Of a stretch of 64,000 nucleotides of DNA, positions 1 through 12,299 are shown piece by piece. Both the position numbers and the translations under genes were made by a program. Each line of letters opens with the position of its first letter. The stretch's first letter is position 1. Origin of the DNA: Welwitschia mirabilis (taxonomy: Eukaryota > Gnetophyta > Gnetopsida > Welwitschiales); NCBI GenBank assembly GCA_051453625.1, contig JBOZIK010000001.1, positions 148,995,089-149,059,088 of the forward strand. Direction: 5' to 3'. The notes beneath the pieces were generated by a model that was given only the letters and a program-made list of their open reading frames with translations, did no database searches and had not been told where the DNA came from.

Positions 1-1636
1 ATAAGAAAAATATGTACTTAAGACATGTAAAAGGATGCAAGAATCAATTAGAACACATAAGAAATAGATAAAAGTTCATAAATCATATAAGAAATTAAAG
101 TAAACCATAGAACTATATGTTAATGAAATGAAAAACTATAGAACTATACATATTTTAATAAGAAACTCAAGATCTCAAGAATATTACAAGGCTTAAAGGC
201 TTTTCAAGCTCTAAGATTCGATAGCAAAGGATTCTCAAAAAATGAAAGTAAAAAAAAAATAAGAAGAAGGGTCTTATTTATAGTAGAGGTTTGGTGTAAT
301 GTGAAGGGTTATGAGAATATAAAGATAAAACATCATAAAGGAGGGTGATTAAGAAGTGAGTATTCCATTACCTGTGAGGCCACTTGGTAAATAACAAATA
401 ATAATTATGTTTATCATAATTAACAAATAATAAGACATTAGCAGCACTAATAAAATATTCCATAACATGATAGTAATTTATTTAACATTTAAAAAAATAA
501 ATTTGGATATTAAGCATCTCTAATCAAAATAATTTCAATTTCAAATCTACAACTCATTAGCACTTTAAAAATGAGCAATTAAGTGAATAAGACCAAAGAA
601 AAAAATAATAATAATGGAACTATTACCTATAGAGGAAAACATCTAAGAATTAGCATGAAGTGTTATTCTTATTCTCTTTTGACTTATTTATCAAATAGTT
701 TAAACTTAACTCCTGATTGTTTAAAATTTGGGATATGACACTTACTCTACTTTTATAAATAGAATACTAACTCCAAGCTCATTTGTTTTTTGAACTTACA
801 CTTAACTTGCATATTAATTTTTTCTTCTAATATTAATGTAATATTACACATACTGATTCATCTATGAAGGGGATAGAACATACATTTTGAGATATTTTAA
901 GAAAAAATTTTAATTTTTTAAGGGTCACATTTTTGTAATACATATCTATAATGTACTTGTCTAATTTTGATTGCCTATTATTTGAATGAGATGCATTATA
1001 GATAGTGTTTACTAAAACATATACTCAATAGCAAAATAATTATACTTTGTTTTCCTTGTAGGAATGACAAAAGTAATTTATGAAATCATGAATGAAGGGA
1101 ATAATGTTATGATTAATTATTTTTGATATATTTTCCCTTATAAATTATGCTTAAAACTTAATTACATGATTTATGAATATAATTTTTGAGTTACTACTTT
1201 TTGTGATTACAAATTATACATGCACATCATTTATCTAAGCTATTATGGTTATATCTTATGATTATTCTTCTTATTATAACATTTAATTTCTATCTTTTTG
1301 ATATACTAATGTTTTAGTGTAGGGTTAATATATGGGTAAGTGACTTAATCTTGTTTTTCTAATGAGTATAGTTATAGCAATTTGATTTTACAGAATGATT
1401 TTAAAAGCCTATTATTCCCATAATTGTCTAGATGACACAACGGATGATAGCATGATCACATTATTTTCTAAGTGAAACATTTCAATTTATTAAATTTTGA
1501 GAATAATTCCTACATACTATAACCTTTAAACTATATTTACATTTACCTAGTTAGTATTTATTTTAGTTAATTTAGCTCATAATTATACTTATTTACTAAC
1601 TTTACTAGGGAATAACAAAGACTAAGTAGGAGGCTA
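1..1636 (+). mobile_element. 3' internal remnant of a plus-strand Athila-like element
   Basis: No gene is recognisable here. The last 150 bp align by eye with 24130-24300, which sits in the same position before another LTR: both have a run like TAACCTTTAA, then GCTCAT, then a purine-rich tract directly before TGTTGT. The stretch is therefore read as the 3' non-coding end of an element whose LTR starts at 1637. At 275-282 the minus strand reads TATAAATA followed by AGACCC, a plant-promoter-like layout, so positions 1 to about 700 may include an unrelated minus-strand LTR. Assignment of the first kilobase is weak. Confidence 0.4.
1617..1636 (+). promoter_or_regulatory. Polypurine tract before LTR A
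   Basis: The purine-rich AAGACTAAGTAGGAGGCTA lies directly before the LTR start TGTTGTAATG. The same GGAGGCTA-type ending occurs on the minus strand at 5252-5264 and, as GGAGGCGTA, before 24301. In LTR retrotransposons this site primes plus-strand DNA synthesis. It shows that LTR A is the 3' LTR of upstream internal DNA. Confidence 0.6.
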
Positions 1637-3318
1637 TGTTGTAATGCCAAATTATATATTTTTGATGGGATATTTTGAGTTGTTTTATAGGACATTTAGA
1701 TAGTTTTAAGTAAAAAATAACAATTATTGAGAATTAAGAAGAAAATCATGAAAAATTCATAATTACTAATACACTTGAAGGTATTTTGGTTTAATTTTAA
1801 TACTTTGCATTTTAAGGAGGCATTAATATTCTATAATATCAAATTCTCTTGATTGAAGACCTTGAAGAAGTCTATTATTTCCTTCATCTTCTAGATGATC
1901 ATCTAGATAAAATTACTTACATGTTCATTAAAATGCCAACTGGACCAATATAAAGGCTAAATATAGAATATCTTGATGTGGCATCATTTCCACCATCATT
2001 TGAATAATGAGAAGGACAACATCTAATTTTAGTCAATGTAACAAACTTTATTAAACTTATGTAATGTATCATATGATTTTCATGTACTATTGAGGTTTTA
2101 GTTTTATCTTTTAGATTTACTATTTTTGAGTCTTTTACTACTAATATATTCTACCTTTTTCCTCAATTTTGATCATCTTTATTGCACCAAAAAATTTCAT
2201 GATGAGAGATTAATGGATTGAAGGTCTGTCCATTAGATACAGNNNNNNNNNNNNNNNNNNNNNNNNNNNNNNNNNNNNNNNNNNNNNNNNNNNNNNNNNN
2301 NNNNNNNNNNNNNNNNNNNNNNNNNNNNNNNNNNNNNNNNNNNNNNNNNNNNNNNNNNNNNNNNNNNNNNNNNNNNNNNNNNNNNNNNNNNNNNNNNNNN
2401 NNNNNNNNNNNNNNNNNNNNNNNNNNNNNNNNNNNNNNNNNNNNNNNNNNNNNNNNNNNNNNNNNNNNNNNNNNNNNNNNNNNNNNNNNNNNNNNNNNNN
2501 NNNNNNNNNNNNNNNNNNNNNNNNNNNNNNNNNNNNNNNNNNNNNNNNNNNNNNNNNNNNNNNNNNNNNNNNNNNNNNNNNNNNNNNNNNNNNNNNNNNN
2601 NNNNNNNNNNNNNNNNNNNNNNNNNNNNNNNNNNNNNNNNNNNNNNNNNNNNNNNNNNNNNNNNNNNNNNNNNNNNNNNNNNNNNNNNNNNNNNNNNNNN
2701 NNNNNNNNNNNNNNNNNNNNNNNNACTTCATTAAGGTATTACTTATTTATAATAGAATGTTCGTTTAACTTTTAATAAAAATCTTCTTTTATTTTTATTT
2801 ATGTACATTTTTCTTATGGTTTATGTTTCTTATGATTCCATAACAACTTCATTTAGGATAACCTTTATCAAGGTTAGAATAGTTAGTTTAGGATCTTGAT
2901 TTCCATTACATTTTATATTTCCTAGCTTAAACATTGCATTTTTCTATATTCTATTTAACATACTTGATAGTGTAGGTTAGTTAGGGTTAGTGATAATTTC
3001 CTTAATTGAAATAAGTTATAGAGGGTCAATCTTGGTGACGGAGATTTAGTGGTTAAATAGATATTGCATTTAGAGTAGTTTTCATTTTTCATTACACTAG
3101 TGCATTTATTTTTTCTGTAATATTTTTTGTATTTAGAACCATAAAAGAAAAATACAAAAATAAATTACTAAAATTAATTCTTTAACTTTGAGCCTCCTAC
3201 CTTTAATGGATTATAACATTTAGCTTGACTCTCATCTGTGTGTTGTATTTATGTATATATTTTTGATTGATAGGATTTAATAAAGGACATAATGATTGCA
3301 TAAATATGCACCACAAAA
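1637..3318 (+). repeat. Athila-like LTR A (with gap)
   Basis: The start TGTTGTAATGCCAAAT and the following GATGGGATATTTTGAG match the starts of the LTRs at 32201 and 53171 and, reversed, those ending at 5251, 16465 and 23198. The 3' end GCATAAATATGCACCAC matches the ends of the other family LTRs. GGATTATAACATTTAG (about 3208) matches GGATTATGACATTTGG (about 33458) at the same distance from the LTR end. The size, about 1.7 kb including 482 N, is usual for Athila LTRs. Downstream, 3320-3340 resembles a decayed tRNA-Asp PBS, so the LTR may be flanked by internal DNA on both sides. Confidence 0.75.
2243..2724. other. Assembly gap (482 N)
   Basis: This is a run of N inside LTR A. Any reading frame that crosses it is an artefact. 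Confidence 1.
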
Positions 3319-4193
3319 AAAGTTAGCATTAATATCTAATTCAGTGGTGTTTCTAGTCTTTTAAAGTAAAATTAATTCAAAGCTATGTTCTAATATTTTT
3401 ATTGAAAATGCATCACATTCCAATAATTGGCTTAATTAAACATTAAATAAAAAAGAACCATTAACCTTGATGAGATATCGTATAGGCATAAAGTGATATA
3501 TGATAGTGACATGTGGTAGTGATGAATATGATGAGGTGAAAACCATGTGACCATAGAATCTAGTAGTAATAGCATCATCATCTAAAGTCCATATCATTAT
3601 TACTTTCCATAATAAAATAAAGAAGTCTTATTAAAGTTATCAAATAAAATTTGTAACCTTCTTCTAATGTAAGCACTGAAAAGTATAACCCTCCAATTGT
3701 AACCATCATCAGCCAATATAAGATGAAGGTTTCTAATCTTTCCTGCATCTATAAAATGATCTTAAGTCCTCATTGTAAAAGATCTCTTAGTTTGATAAAC
3801 ATAGTGAACGATAAAAGTACTTTTAATCCTTAGCGTATATGAGTTATTGTCATAATATAAAATCAATGGTTTATTTCAATTTTTTACGCATGTTAACATA
3901 ATACTTTTAATTCTTAGTTGAGATTATATAATTAACCTCTATTAATATTAAGTGAATTCTCTAAAGGTATTATCTTTGTCATATTCTAGATCTTAAGTAT
4001 CATTTTCTTTACTTTCTATGTTTATTAAGGCTATGAAAGATTAAAGTGACTATTAAATTTACCAACACTTCCATGGTAAATGATAATATATTATCACTCC
4101 CAAGGACTCATGACTTGATAAATTAATAGTATATTTCAGGAATTATAGGATGAGATTAGAAGTAAAGGTGTGGTATTATAAAAGATGAGCTAT
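3319..4193 (+). other. Unassigned stretch between LTR A and the inverted element
   Basis: No coding sequence is visible. The first 20 bases (TTAGCATTAATATCTAA) fit a tRNA-Asp PBS of the type TTGGCACCATTGCCGGGG if G-to-A and C-to-T changes are allowed, which would make this the leader of an element running to LTR B at 24301. I could not align it with the leaders at 33591 or 54309, so this is tentative. Confidence 0.35.
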
Positions 4194-4198
4194 ACCTT
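4194..4198. repeat. Left target-site duplication ACCTT
   Basis: ACCTT immediately precedes the LTR end TGTTCTAATG and is repeated at 23199-23203 directly after the LTR end GTACAACA. A 5-bp duplication is what gypsy integrases make. A chance match would be about 1 in 1000. Confidence 0.7.
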
Positions 4199-5251
4199 TG
4201 TTCTAATGCATGCTTATGCAAATAATTAAGCTTATGAAGATTCTATCATTCAAAAATAAAATAGATATATTATAAAACACAACATACTAATACATATGGG
4301 AGTTGACTTAAATGTCGTAATACATTAAAGGCCCAAGCTAAAAGAAGGAGAATTAATTTCACCAAAAACACTTATGTATTCTAGCAACAGAAATAGATTA
4401 CAATGTAGAAACATACAATGCAAGATACTTATGTAAAGTTAATATAGGAATAAAAAAGAACAATGTACCTAAACTAATAATGTTGAACCTTTTTTATAAC
4501 CTAAATTACTCAAGCAACTATTACTAGATTAGAAGCAATATAAACTATAACGAATAAGTAACAACAAGCATAAGAATAAAAAAGAGTTTTTATATTAAAT
4601 CTTAAACAACATTCATATTACAAAGTAGCCATACCTCAATATAGGAAGCACATTCTAATACTAAGGAAGATGTCTCTCTGCAACTATAAAGGATGGATCT
4701 CTGGTCCTTTGATCTTCTATCACAAGAATTTCTAGTACAAGTGAAGATAAGACAAAGTAGAGGGTGAAATTAATACTTATTAACAACAAACATAAAAACA
4801 ACAAAAAAGACACAAGAACAATCCTATGGTTGTGTGAGAGACATACAAATAAATGATAAGAATTAGATGAATGCTCAGTGGAATATTATAATAGACGTTA
4901 TTCTGCTAGTCATCCAGATAATATAGAAAACTGCCAAATTGATCAGAGTTAGCATCCTTGTTAGATTCAACTATTCTATTGTTCATATTATCATTCAGAT
5001 GATGAGATGGATAATAGGCCTTTACAAGTGTTCACCCAAAGAGTTAGTTTCAATGTTTGTAGAAAGTTTGTCTCAAAAATGGGAAGTATTATAAACTATT
5101 CTAAATGTTGCAAAATGTCATAGAGATTGCATGTTTTTCTATCTTTCACCTTAACTCTTTATTATCATGGAAATCTAGTGTAAACCTATCTAATATCTTG
5201 AAAAAATACTCAAAATACCCTATCAAATATATGCTAATTAGTAGTGCAACA
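4199..5251 (-). repeat. T1 LTR1 (3' LTR)
   Basis: It starts TGTTCTAATGCATGCTTATG and ends GTAGTGCAACA, collinear with LTR2 and LTR3 throughout. Shared landmarks include AAATAAAATAGATATATTA near the start and the AAATATATGC block before the end. It contains two copies of the family palindrome motif (GTCATCCAGATAAT at about 4911 and ATTCAGATGATGAG at about 4991). Confidence 0.85.
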
Positions 5252-5264
5252 TAGCCCTCTACTT
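5252..5264 (-). promoter_or_regulatory. Polypurine tract of T1 internal A
   Basis: On the minus strand this reads AAGTAGAGGGCTA directly before the LTR start TGTTGCACTA. It is nearly identical to the tract before LTR A (AAGTAGGAGGCTA), which ties the plus- and minus-strand copies to one family and fixes T1's orientation. Confidence 0.75.
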
Positions 5265-5829
5265 AATCTTTTCAGTCCTAACAAAACTAGGTGGTAAACC
5301 GTGATTGTGAACCAACTTATCTAACAATAAAAATAGCTAAGGTACTAAGGAAACTATCTCAGAAAAAATTTTAGAAATATCAAAGATATAAACTAAATCA
5401 TAAAAAATTAGAAAATTGAATGTTTCACCTAATTTGAAAAATAGCCATATCATTATATGAGTCATTGTCCAGATGATAAAGAGGATGATAGGCTTAAAGA
5501 ATGATCTTTGAAAAATAGGAACCTATGAAAGATATTTTTTATATAAATAATTAGCTAATGCATTTTATAACTAAAATCCCCCAACTAAAATATATAATAA
5601 GAACTAAAAAGATTACCTAAATAAAATCAGTCCACATTATAATATGCGAAAAAGAAAGATAATCATGAAGATCAAATAAAATAAAATACACTATGATAAA
5701 CTTAAAAATGATGTGTAAATATATAAAACAATGGGTTTCTGTATAAAAATACATAGATGGGAAGATACAAAGTATAATAAAACCACTTCTCTCATCATTA
5801 CATGATAAACGCTATCTAGTCAGCTAGCT
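5265..5829 (-). other. Non-coding 3' region of T1 internal A
   Basis: No frame is visible. One copy of the palindrome-like family motif (GTCCAGATGATAAAGAGG) lies at about 5467-5490. The stretch is the space between the second ORF and the polypurine tract. Confidence 0.5.
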
Positions 5830-7060
5830 TAGGTATAAGGGAAGAAGAGGAAGGATGTTTAGGATTAGCAAGAAAATGAAGATCCAAAGATGTGGAAATG
5901 GAGTAGATTATCTCATCACCCTAGACATGAATAGCCTCTAGGATGTATACTGTAACACTTAGCTAGATGAAGATAATGTACTGGTGCATCTCAACAATTT
6001 TGTCCTTGGGATGCTAGACTCTCCTCTTAATAGTTAAGATCCTCTACTCTAATGTCTGGGTCCTTTGATCTAGAGCCTAGTTTCTCTAGCCTAATGTCTA
6101 GATACTATGGTCAATAAAACCTTTGACGGTCTTAATGGTTCCTATCAAAAGGGCTTGTATCTACGCAAGAGTAACATCACCACAGGTCTTTATACTTAAG
6201 GTTGCTCTACTTCTCCTAGTACCTATATGCCTATATCATATAAATAATAAGAATAAGTTTAGATATGAAATAGGAGCTTCTCACCCCTGGTCTCTAGTAT
6301 CCCAAATCATCTTAATAGAGAAAAGAGAAGGCATGGATATCCTAGAGTCTACAACTATCATGCTCACTATGGAACTAAGTCTCCTCCAAATGAAAGTAGA
6401 TAAGTGCACCTACTCTCCCTGCCTAAGCATTTCTAGTATCTAGAGATGCATGCCTATATTATAATAATCATAAAATGATAGATTTCTTTTATTAATTAGT
6501 CCTTTGTGAATTACTCTATATGTAAGGGTCAACTGTATGACAAGGACTCTCTGCCTATCTATCATCAAGTCTATCGAAATATCTAGTGTAGTGCCATATG
6601 CATGGCACTTCTTACTCGCTCTGACCAAATGAATGAGAAGACTACGAAGCCCATCAGGATTTGTAACTACTATAATATGGGATGATATCTTAGAAATCTT
6701 ATGGTCTAAAATGTAAGCTATAATCATATCAACTAGCTAACCATAAGAATCTGATCGACACTCTATATGCATGGTGTCATAAAAATCTCTAATTTATGAC
6801 ATAAAATATGATTCATGTGTATCTGTAATCCATTTAAGATAAAGATTTATGAGCCTCTAATAAAATTTAGACTTTATCCAGCTCACGAAATCTCCAAAGT
6901 AATGCTTGACATGGATACTAGTCATCTGAATGATTAAAGAACATTCATGTCAAGTTGGAGGATGTATGGGCTCCATACGCTTAATCTTTGGTAGTTCTAA
7001 AGGAATCAACTCCTACTCTATAGCCTCAAACTCAGCCTCAGCCTCTTTAGATCTATGCAT
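5830..7060 (-). pseudogene. Decayed second ORF of T1 (plant transposon-protein domain, Athila ORF2)
   Basis: A minus-strand frame with scattered stops can be followed from about 7060 to 5830, downstream of pol where Athila elements carry an extra ORF. The longest open piece (6440-6727) contains a block ending in RVLVIQLTLTYRVIHKGL, followed by LSFYDYYNIGMHL. That pattern resembles the domain of ORF2-like proteins often labelled 'putative plant transposon protein', in which a conserved Asp-Arg-Ala segment precedes a Leu-Ile-Tyr-rich helix. Upstream pieces (HYFGDFVSWIKSKF, then INLYLKW) fit the start of that domain. The last third is Gln/Glu/Arg-rich and coiled-coil-like. The molecular role of ORF2 is unknown; some authors call it env-like. 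The open plus-strand frame at 6123-6443 is antisense to it. The family call is by pattern only. Confidence 0.5.
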
Positions 7061-9300
7061 ATGAGGCCTACTTAATCAAAAGTACACAAAAAAACATCAT
7101 GGGAAATTAAATAGACATATCAAATACATGACATGGATACATAATAATAACACTTAAAATTTACAAAAATTAAGAAAAATGATGAAAATACATCCTATCC
7201 ATTCCCCTAAAATTGTTAATACATCTCCTATTACCTAGTCATGAGAATAAAAATGCAAAACATGTGAAAAGTGGAAAATCAGTTTTTTAAGTGGGCCCCA
7301 CATAAGGTAAAAATTTGAAGTACTCAATTGAAAAATATAATCTAGTAGAATTGTAGAAAACATTAAAATAACCAATCTTGCTTAAAGATCACTATGTTTC
7401 AACCTATAGTTTGTAAAAAATTAAGTGTAAAAGATGGAAATTTAAAATTGTCTTGTAAAATGCACAACTAATCATAACTTTTAAAATACACAGTAAAAAT
7501 CAAATCTGTAAGTTCCAAATTAAAGAGTACAAAAAATTAATAAACATACATTAAAACTATGAATTAAAAGATTGAAAAACGAGAGNNNNNNNNNNNAGAA
7601 AAAAAAAAAAGAGGGAACAAAACCTCATTTTGACAAACTTGATGAAAACTCTGAAATTTGGATATGAAATTGAGCAGGACAAGATCTAAGATGTTAGCAA
7701 GATGTAGAGGGGTTTTCTTTGCTTAAAAGAATGGGTAGAAATGATGACAAAAAGAATAAAAATAAGGAAAATAAATTTGAATTATAGTTTTATTGCATTA
7801 TCATCCAGTCGTGTCATCTAGATGATAGCCCTAAGACGACTCTTAGAAAAATCATATTGTCATCCATCTAGTGTTATCTAGATGACTAGATGAATGACAT
7901 GATGAGGAAATTTTTTGCAAGAATAAAGATGTTAGCCAAAAAAATTAGGCTCAAGTATAGTCATCAAAGTATCATATTTTATCAAAAATCTTAAAAAAAC
8001 AACAACTGAAAAAGAAAATCATCAAAAATTAGGATAAAATGTAAAAACGGATAATAAAAAAACTATGGCTAAATAAAATGAACCTAAAAAAAACTATGGC
8101 TAAAGAAAATGAACTAACTAGGTTGAAATCTAGTAATTAAACTAAATGAATGTCCCTAAACTAAAAATAAAATAAGGTAAATCATGGAACTCCAAAAGAT
8201 ACAAGGAATCTCATGAAAGTTGTAAAATGTAAAAGATATTTTAATTGTATTAAAATGCTAACTAAAAATTATATTTATGAATAAATAATAAGAAAACTAT
8301 GAAATGATAAGATCTTATTTAAGAATAATAAAATGTGAGAACAAATTTCAAATAACAAATTAAAAAATAAAAGAAAAGCAGAATAAAAATAGGCACAACG
8401 AACAAGGAGAAGATTACTTACCTATCCTAAAATATAACCTAGCAAACTCTCAAGGAATAGATTATAAAGTTACTTGAGTAAAAATTCATGAAAAAAATGT
8501 ATAAAATCTATAAAGTTCCACTCAAAAGCTAGTGATTATGATGATACCAAAATTCAAGTGCTTAGAATAATGGATGACAAGATTAAAAACTACTTAGAAA
8601 TGAATTTATTTTCTCACACCTCACAAATACACTTGAATCCTCAAAATTGAAATGATCAAGTGGGAATACTATGAGTCTAGAAAATATGAAATGCCTTTAA
8701 TAACATCAAGAACATCACTACTACCATAACCTCAAAGTTTATTACAACTTTTTTCATGATGAGAGGAGTGCAACCATAGTCAGAGAAGTATGAATCCATA
8801 AAGCATGGCTAACTAACCCTCCAATTGAGTTCTCACATCTACTAACTTTGTCAAAGATTCCTATCAAAATAATTTATGCTAATGTAAAATAAAATTATGA
8901 TGACCATGTATTTATATTTAAGTACAAAATCAATAGATCATGGTCATTCTATTTTTTTAAATATATAAAATTCCCACATGATTACATACTTAAAAAGATA
9001 AAATTGAGTAAGTAAGATAAAAGATAGAAAAGAACACTTCCAAATAATCAAATACATTATAGCATTGAAAAAAAAGCATAAAAGCTATGTCATTTTCCTT
9101 TAAAGTAAAGTCTATAAACATGGTAATGTCTCAAGATTGGGTGAATTCAATCGTACCATTGTAAAATGACCAAGTATGAATACTACTCCTAAAAAACTTC
9201 ATAAAGAAATATTAAAGTTAAGTTTAAAAGATGATTAAGTGATATCATAACATCCACCAAAGGAATAAGCTAAGAAAGAACTCAGATAATGATAGGATGG
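7061..9300 (-). other. Non-coding spacer between ORF2 and pol in T1
   Basis: I see no reading frame. The stretch is A-rich on the plus strand, contains an 11-N gap (7586-7596), and has two or three copies of the palindrome-like motif at 7800-7900 (for example GTCATCTAGATGATAG and TTATCTAGATGACTAG). Athila elements have a comparable spacer after integrase. Confidence 0.5.
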
Positions 9301-9429
9301 AATTCCTTCTTGTCAAGGAAAACCTCCAAAAGAAATACTTCTACCATGTTCATAGTTGCATCAAAAGATCCTTCGTATAGTTTTAATCATTATTTATTAA
9401 CATTTTGAATCTCCTTAGTTTTTAAGTCT

Positions 9430-10590
9430 GAAATCTTACAAAGCCATTAGAATGCACTTTCTCTATAAGATAAGGAGCTAACCATTTAGAAATAAACTTT
9501 TTCTTCAAAATATGTACACTAGTATTGTATAAAAGAATAAGTTGACCTAATTTACACTTTTTACGAAGTATTTTTTATCATAATTAAACTTATCTTGGCT
9601 TTATAAATTAATTAATGATGTATAGGATAGGTTTACTTTTAATCAAGGTGATCTTATTAGGCTGATCTATGTTTAAGGTTTTCATAAAAATCCACAAGAT
9701 TAACTTGATGAAAAGAATAATAAGAGATATAGCACACATCAACAAGTAAAATAAAAACTTTTCTGTACTCATGTTCATAAAGTAAAAAACCAAGATAAGT
9801 ATGTAAGTAGTATGGTAAGACAAAAAACATCATTAAAATTACAAGCCCAAGATTTCTTATTAATAGAAACAAGTTTTTTGAACATTTTTTTAATTTCTTT
9901 ATTTGCATTTTCACCCTATCCATTAGTCTGAGGATGATACACACAAGCTATTCTATGTTCCATTCCAATGGATAAAAGAAGTTCCCTAAAAATCTAATTA
10001 ATAAAATAAGTTTCTTTATCACTAACAATAATCCTAGAAAGATCAAATCTCTAAAAAATATGAGTTCTATGAAAATGGCAAATAGTTCAATCATCATTCA
10101 AAGAAGTAGGAATAGATTTAACCCATTTAGTCACATAATCTATAGCCACTAAAATGTAATGTTTATTATGGGAAGGTGGGTGAATATGGTTATAATATAA
10201 ATATCCCAATAATCAAAAGGTTGACATTTAAAAATAGGTATAGAGGGCATCTCTTAAGTATGGATAATACTATCATAACACTGAAAAGGATTACACCTTC
10301 TAGCAAAATTAAAATAATTCTAAAAACTAGTAGTCTAATAAAAACTAGGATGAAGAATTCTCATAGCCATTTTCTATCCACTAAAATGTCCTCCTCAAAT
10401 ATCACTATAACAAAAATTAAGGATTTTATATTTTACCTAATCAAGCATACATTTTTAGATAATTTGGTCTTTACTCCTATGATACAAATTTGGCTCTATT
10501 CACTCATAGTTACCTATTTTATGGAAAAAAATATTTGTGTTAATTATAAGTTCAATGTTGTTGTATTTTTATTGTTACAAGATAACTAAT
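9430..10590 (-). pseudogene. Decayed integrase of T1 internal A
   Basis: Read on the minus strand from about 10590 down, this shows the start of the integrase zinc-binding region (GGHFSGQKMAMRILHPSFY), a basic stretch ending in an EMPSIPIFK-like linker, the core-domain start FDYWDIYI where Athila integrases have FDVWGIDFMG, and further down IEWNIE and KKLKKCSKNLFLL, matching the segment after the second catalytic Asp. The end near 9430 (FISKWLAPYLIEKVHSNG) fits the C-terminal 'W-x-GP-F' module. There are many stops and at least two frameshifts, so it cannot be functional. The plus-strand frame at 10176-10589 is antisense to it. Integrase inserts the element's DNA copy into the host chromosome. 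Confidence 0.8.
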
Positions 10591-10599
10591 AATATCCAC

Positions 10600-11960
10600 A
10601 TACCAATAAGAATAATGAGTAAAAGATATAGTAAAAAGTTAATTATTTAGAAAAGAATCATTGATAAAAGAATCATCAAGAGAAGAAAAAAGATGAGACA
10701 AATGATCAACAATATAATTATGCTTCCCTGCTTTATTAATGATGGTAAAATTAAACTCTTGCATAAGGAAGATTTATCTAATTAATTTAGTACTAAAATA
10801 TTTCTTAATCATAAGATAACCAATTTTAGCATGGTCAATATAAACATTCGTATGAAAGCTTAAAAGATGATGTCTCAGTGTATCAAGGCAAAAGATAATA
10901 ACTAGAATTTTATTCTCTATAGTACTATAATTTATTTGAGTTTTACATAGAGATCTATTATGTTAAGATATAACTTTAAAATCATTTCCATATTTTTGAT
11001 AAAGTACCCACTCATAGTAAAATTATGTGAATTACACGTTAATTCAAAATTGTTTTTTTCCAATTAGCTCCTATTACAATAGGAGCATAAGAAATTTTAC
11101 CTTTAATTCTATCAAAAGCAATCTAACAAGATTTAGTTCATTCAAATTCAGCTTGTTTTTCTAGTAATGAGTGAAGGGGTCTACAAATGTTTACATAATC
11201 ATGAATAAAGTAATGATAAAAACTGTAATTACAAAGAAAAGATATAACCTATTTCAGACATGCAAGGGGATTTAACCTTTGAATAATAACAATTTTTTTG
11301 GAATCCATTCTAATCCTCTTTTTTAAAATATGATGACCTAAAATAATTCCACTTTTAACTAAAAATAAACTCTTTTGTCAACTCAAATATAGGCCACTAG
11401 AAATGAAATGATTAAGAACTTTTTCTAATCATTTTAAAATTTGTTTAAAAGTTTTAGCATAAATAGAGAAGTCATTCATAAAAATTTCAATTAAAACTTC
11501 TAATATATCAAAAAATATATATATCATTACATGCTGAAAAGTACTTGGAGCATTATAAATCTAAAAGGCATGCATTGAGAAGCAAAAGTACTAAAAGATA
11601 AAGTAAAAGTAGTTTTGGCTTAATTCTGAGTAGAAATACAAAATAATTGTAATTACTATATCCATCAAGAAACTAATAAAATGCATATCCCTGAACCCTA
11701 TCAAGTATTTGATGGAAGAAATGTAAAGGATAGTGATCTTTTTTTGTTACTTCATTTAGTTTTCTAAAATCTATCACATCCTTTATTTTCCATCTTTTTT
11801 ATTTACTATTATTAAAGGACTAATCCACTCACTATTAGCTATGGCATAAATAACTTTAACATTTATTAATTTAATGATTTCATCTTTAACAACTTACTTA
11901 ATGGCTAGATTAAGTCTATGTTAGGATTGCCTAATAGGTTTTGTATTATCTTTAAAGTAG
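10600..11960 (-). pseudogene. Decayed reverse transcriptase and RNase H of T1 internal A
   Basis: The minus-strand translation shows landmarks of Athila-type RT in order: KDHYPLHFLHQILDRVQGYA, then FLDGYSNYN, then IEIFMNDFSIYAKTF, then GIILGHHILKKRIRMDSKK, then FLCNYSFYHYFIHDYVNICR with PLHSLLEK. The catalytic FMDD is FMND here (11468-11482), a G-to-A change that would abolish activity. RNase H follows with HAKIGYLMIKKYFSTKLIR and NKAGKHNYIVDHLSHL, matching the conserved end of gypsy RNase H. Stops occur mainly at expected Trp/Gln/Arg codons. The corresponding stretch of internal B keeps an intact FMDD. Confidence 0.85.
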
Positions 11961-12299
11961 ATTTGATGTTCAATAATTAAGATAGGAATGGCTGTTAAAT
12001 CTTTATAAGATCAAGCAAGCACATTTTCCTTAGATTGCAAAAGAGAGATTAGACTTGATTCTTATTAAGACGAAAGATTTTTTTTTTAATTATCAGAGGC
12101 TTATTAAGATCATTATTTAGAAACATGTATTTTAGTTAACTAGATAGATTTAGCTTCGAATTTAGATTTTTGTTTCCTATTAAATTTTTAGAAAATTTCA
12201 GAGTCATTTTAGTCTATCATCCAGACATTTGTAGTAGATAAGCATCCTTAAAGTACAAAATCTTAATTTTTCTTAGATCTTGAACTTCTGCAAAATTAA

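Noticed and set aside
2210-2775. Long frames crossing 2243-2724
   Set aside because: They consist almost wholly of N.
6123-6443. Open plus-strand frame of 106 codons
   Set aside because: It lies antisense to the decayed ORF2 of T1 and shows no domain; a chance opening.
9608-9944. Two overlapping hydrophobic minus-strand frames resembling membrane proteins
   Set aside because: They are frames of the decayed integrase C-terminal half; the hydrophobic look comes from AT-rich codons.
10176-10589. 137-codon plus-strand frame, the longest gap-free one in the window
   Set aside because: It is antisense to integrase, and the collinear antisense frame at 16933-17214 shows it is a property of the element, not a gene.
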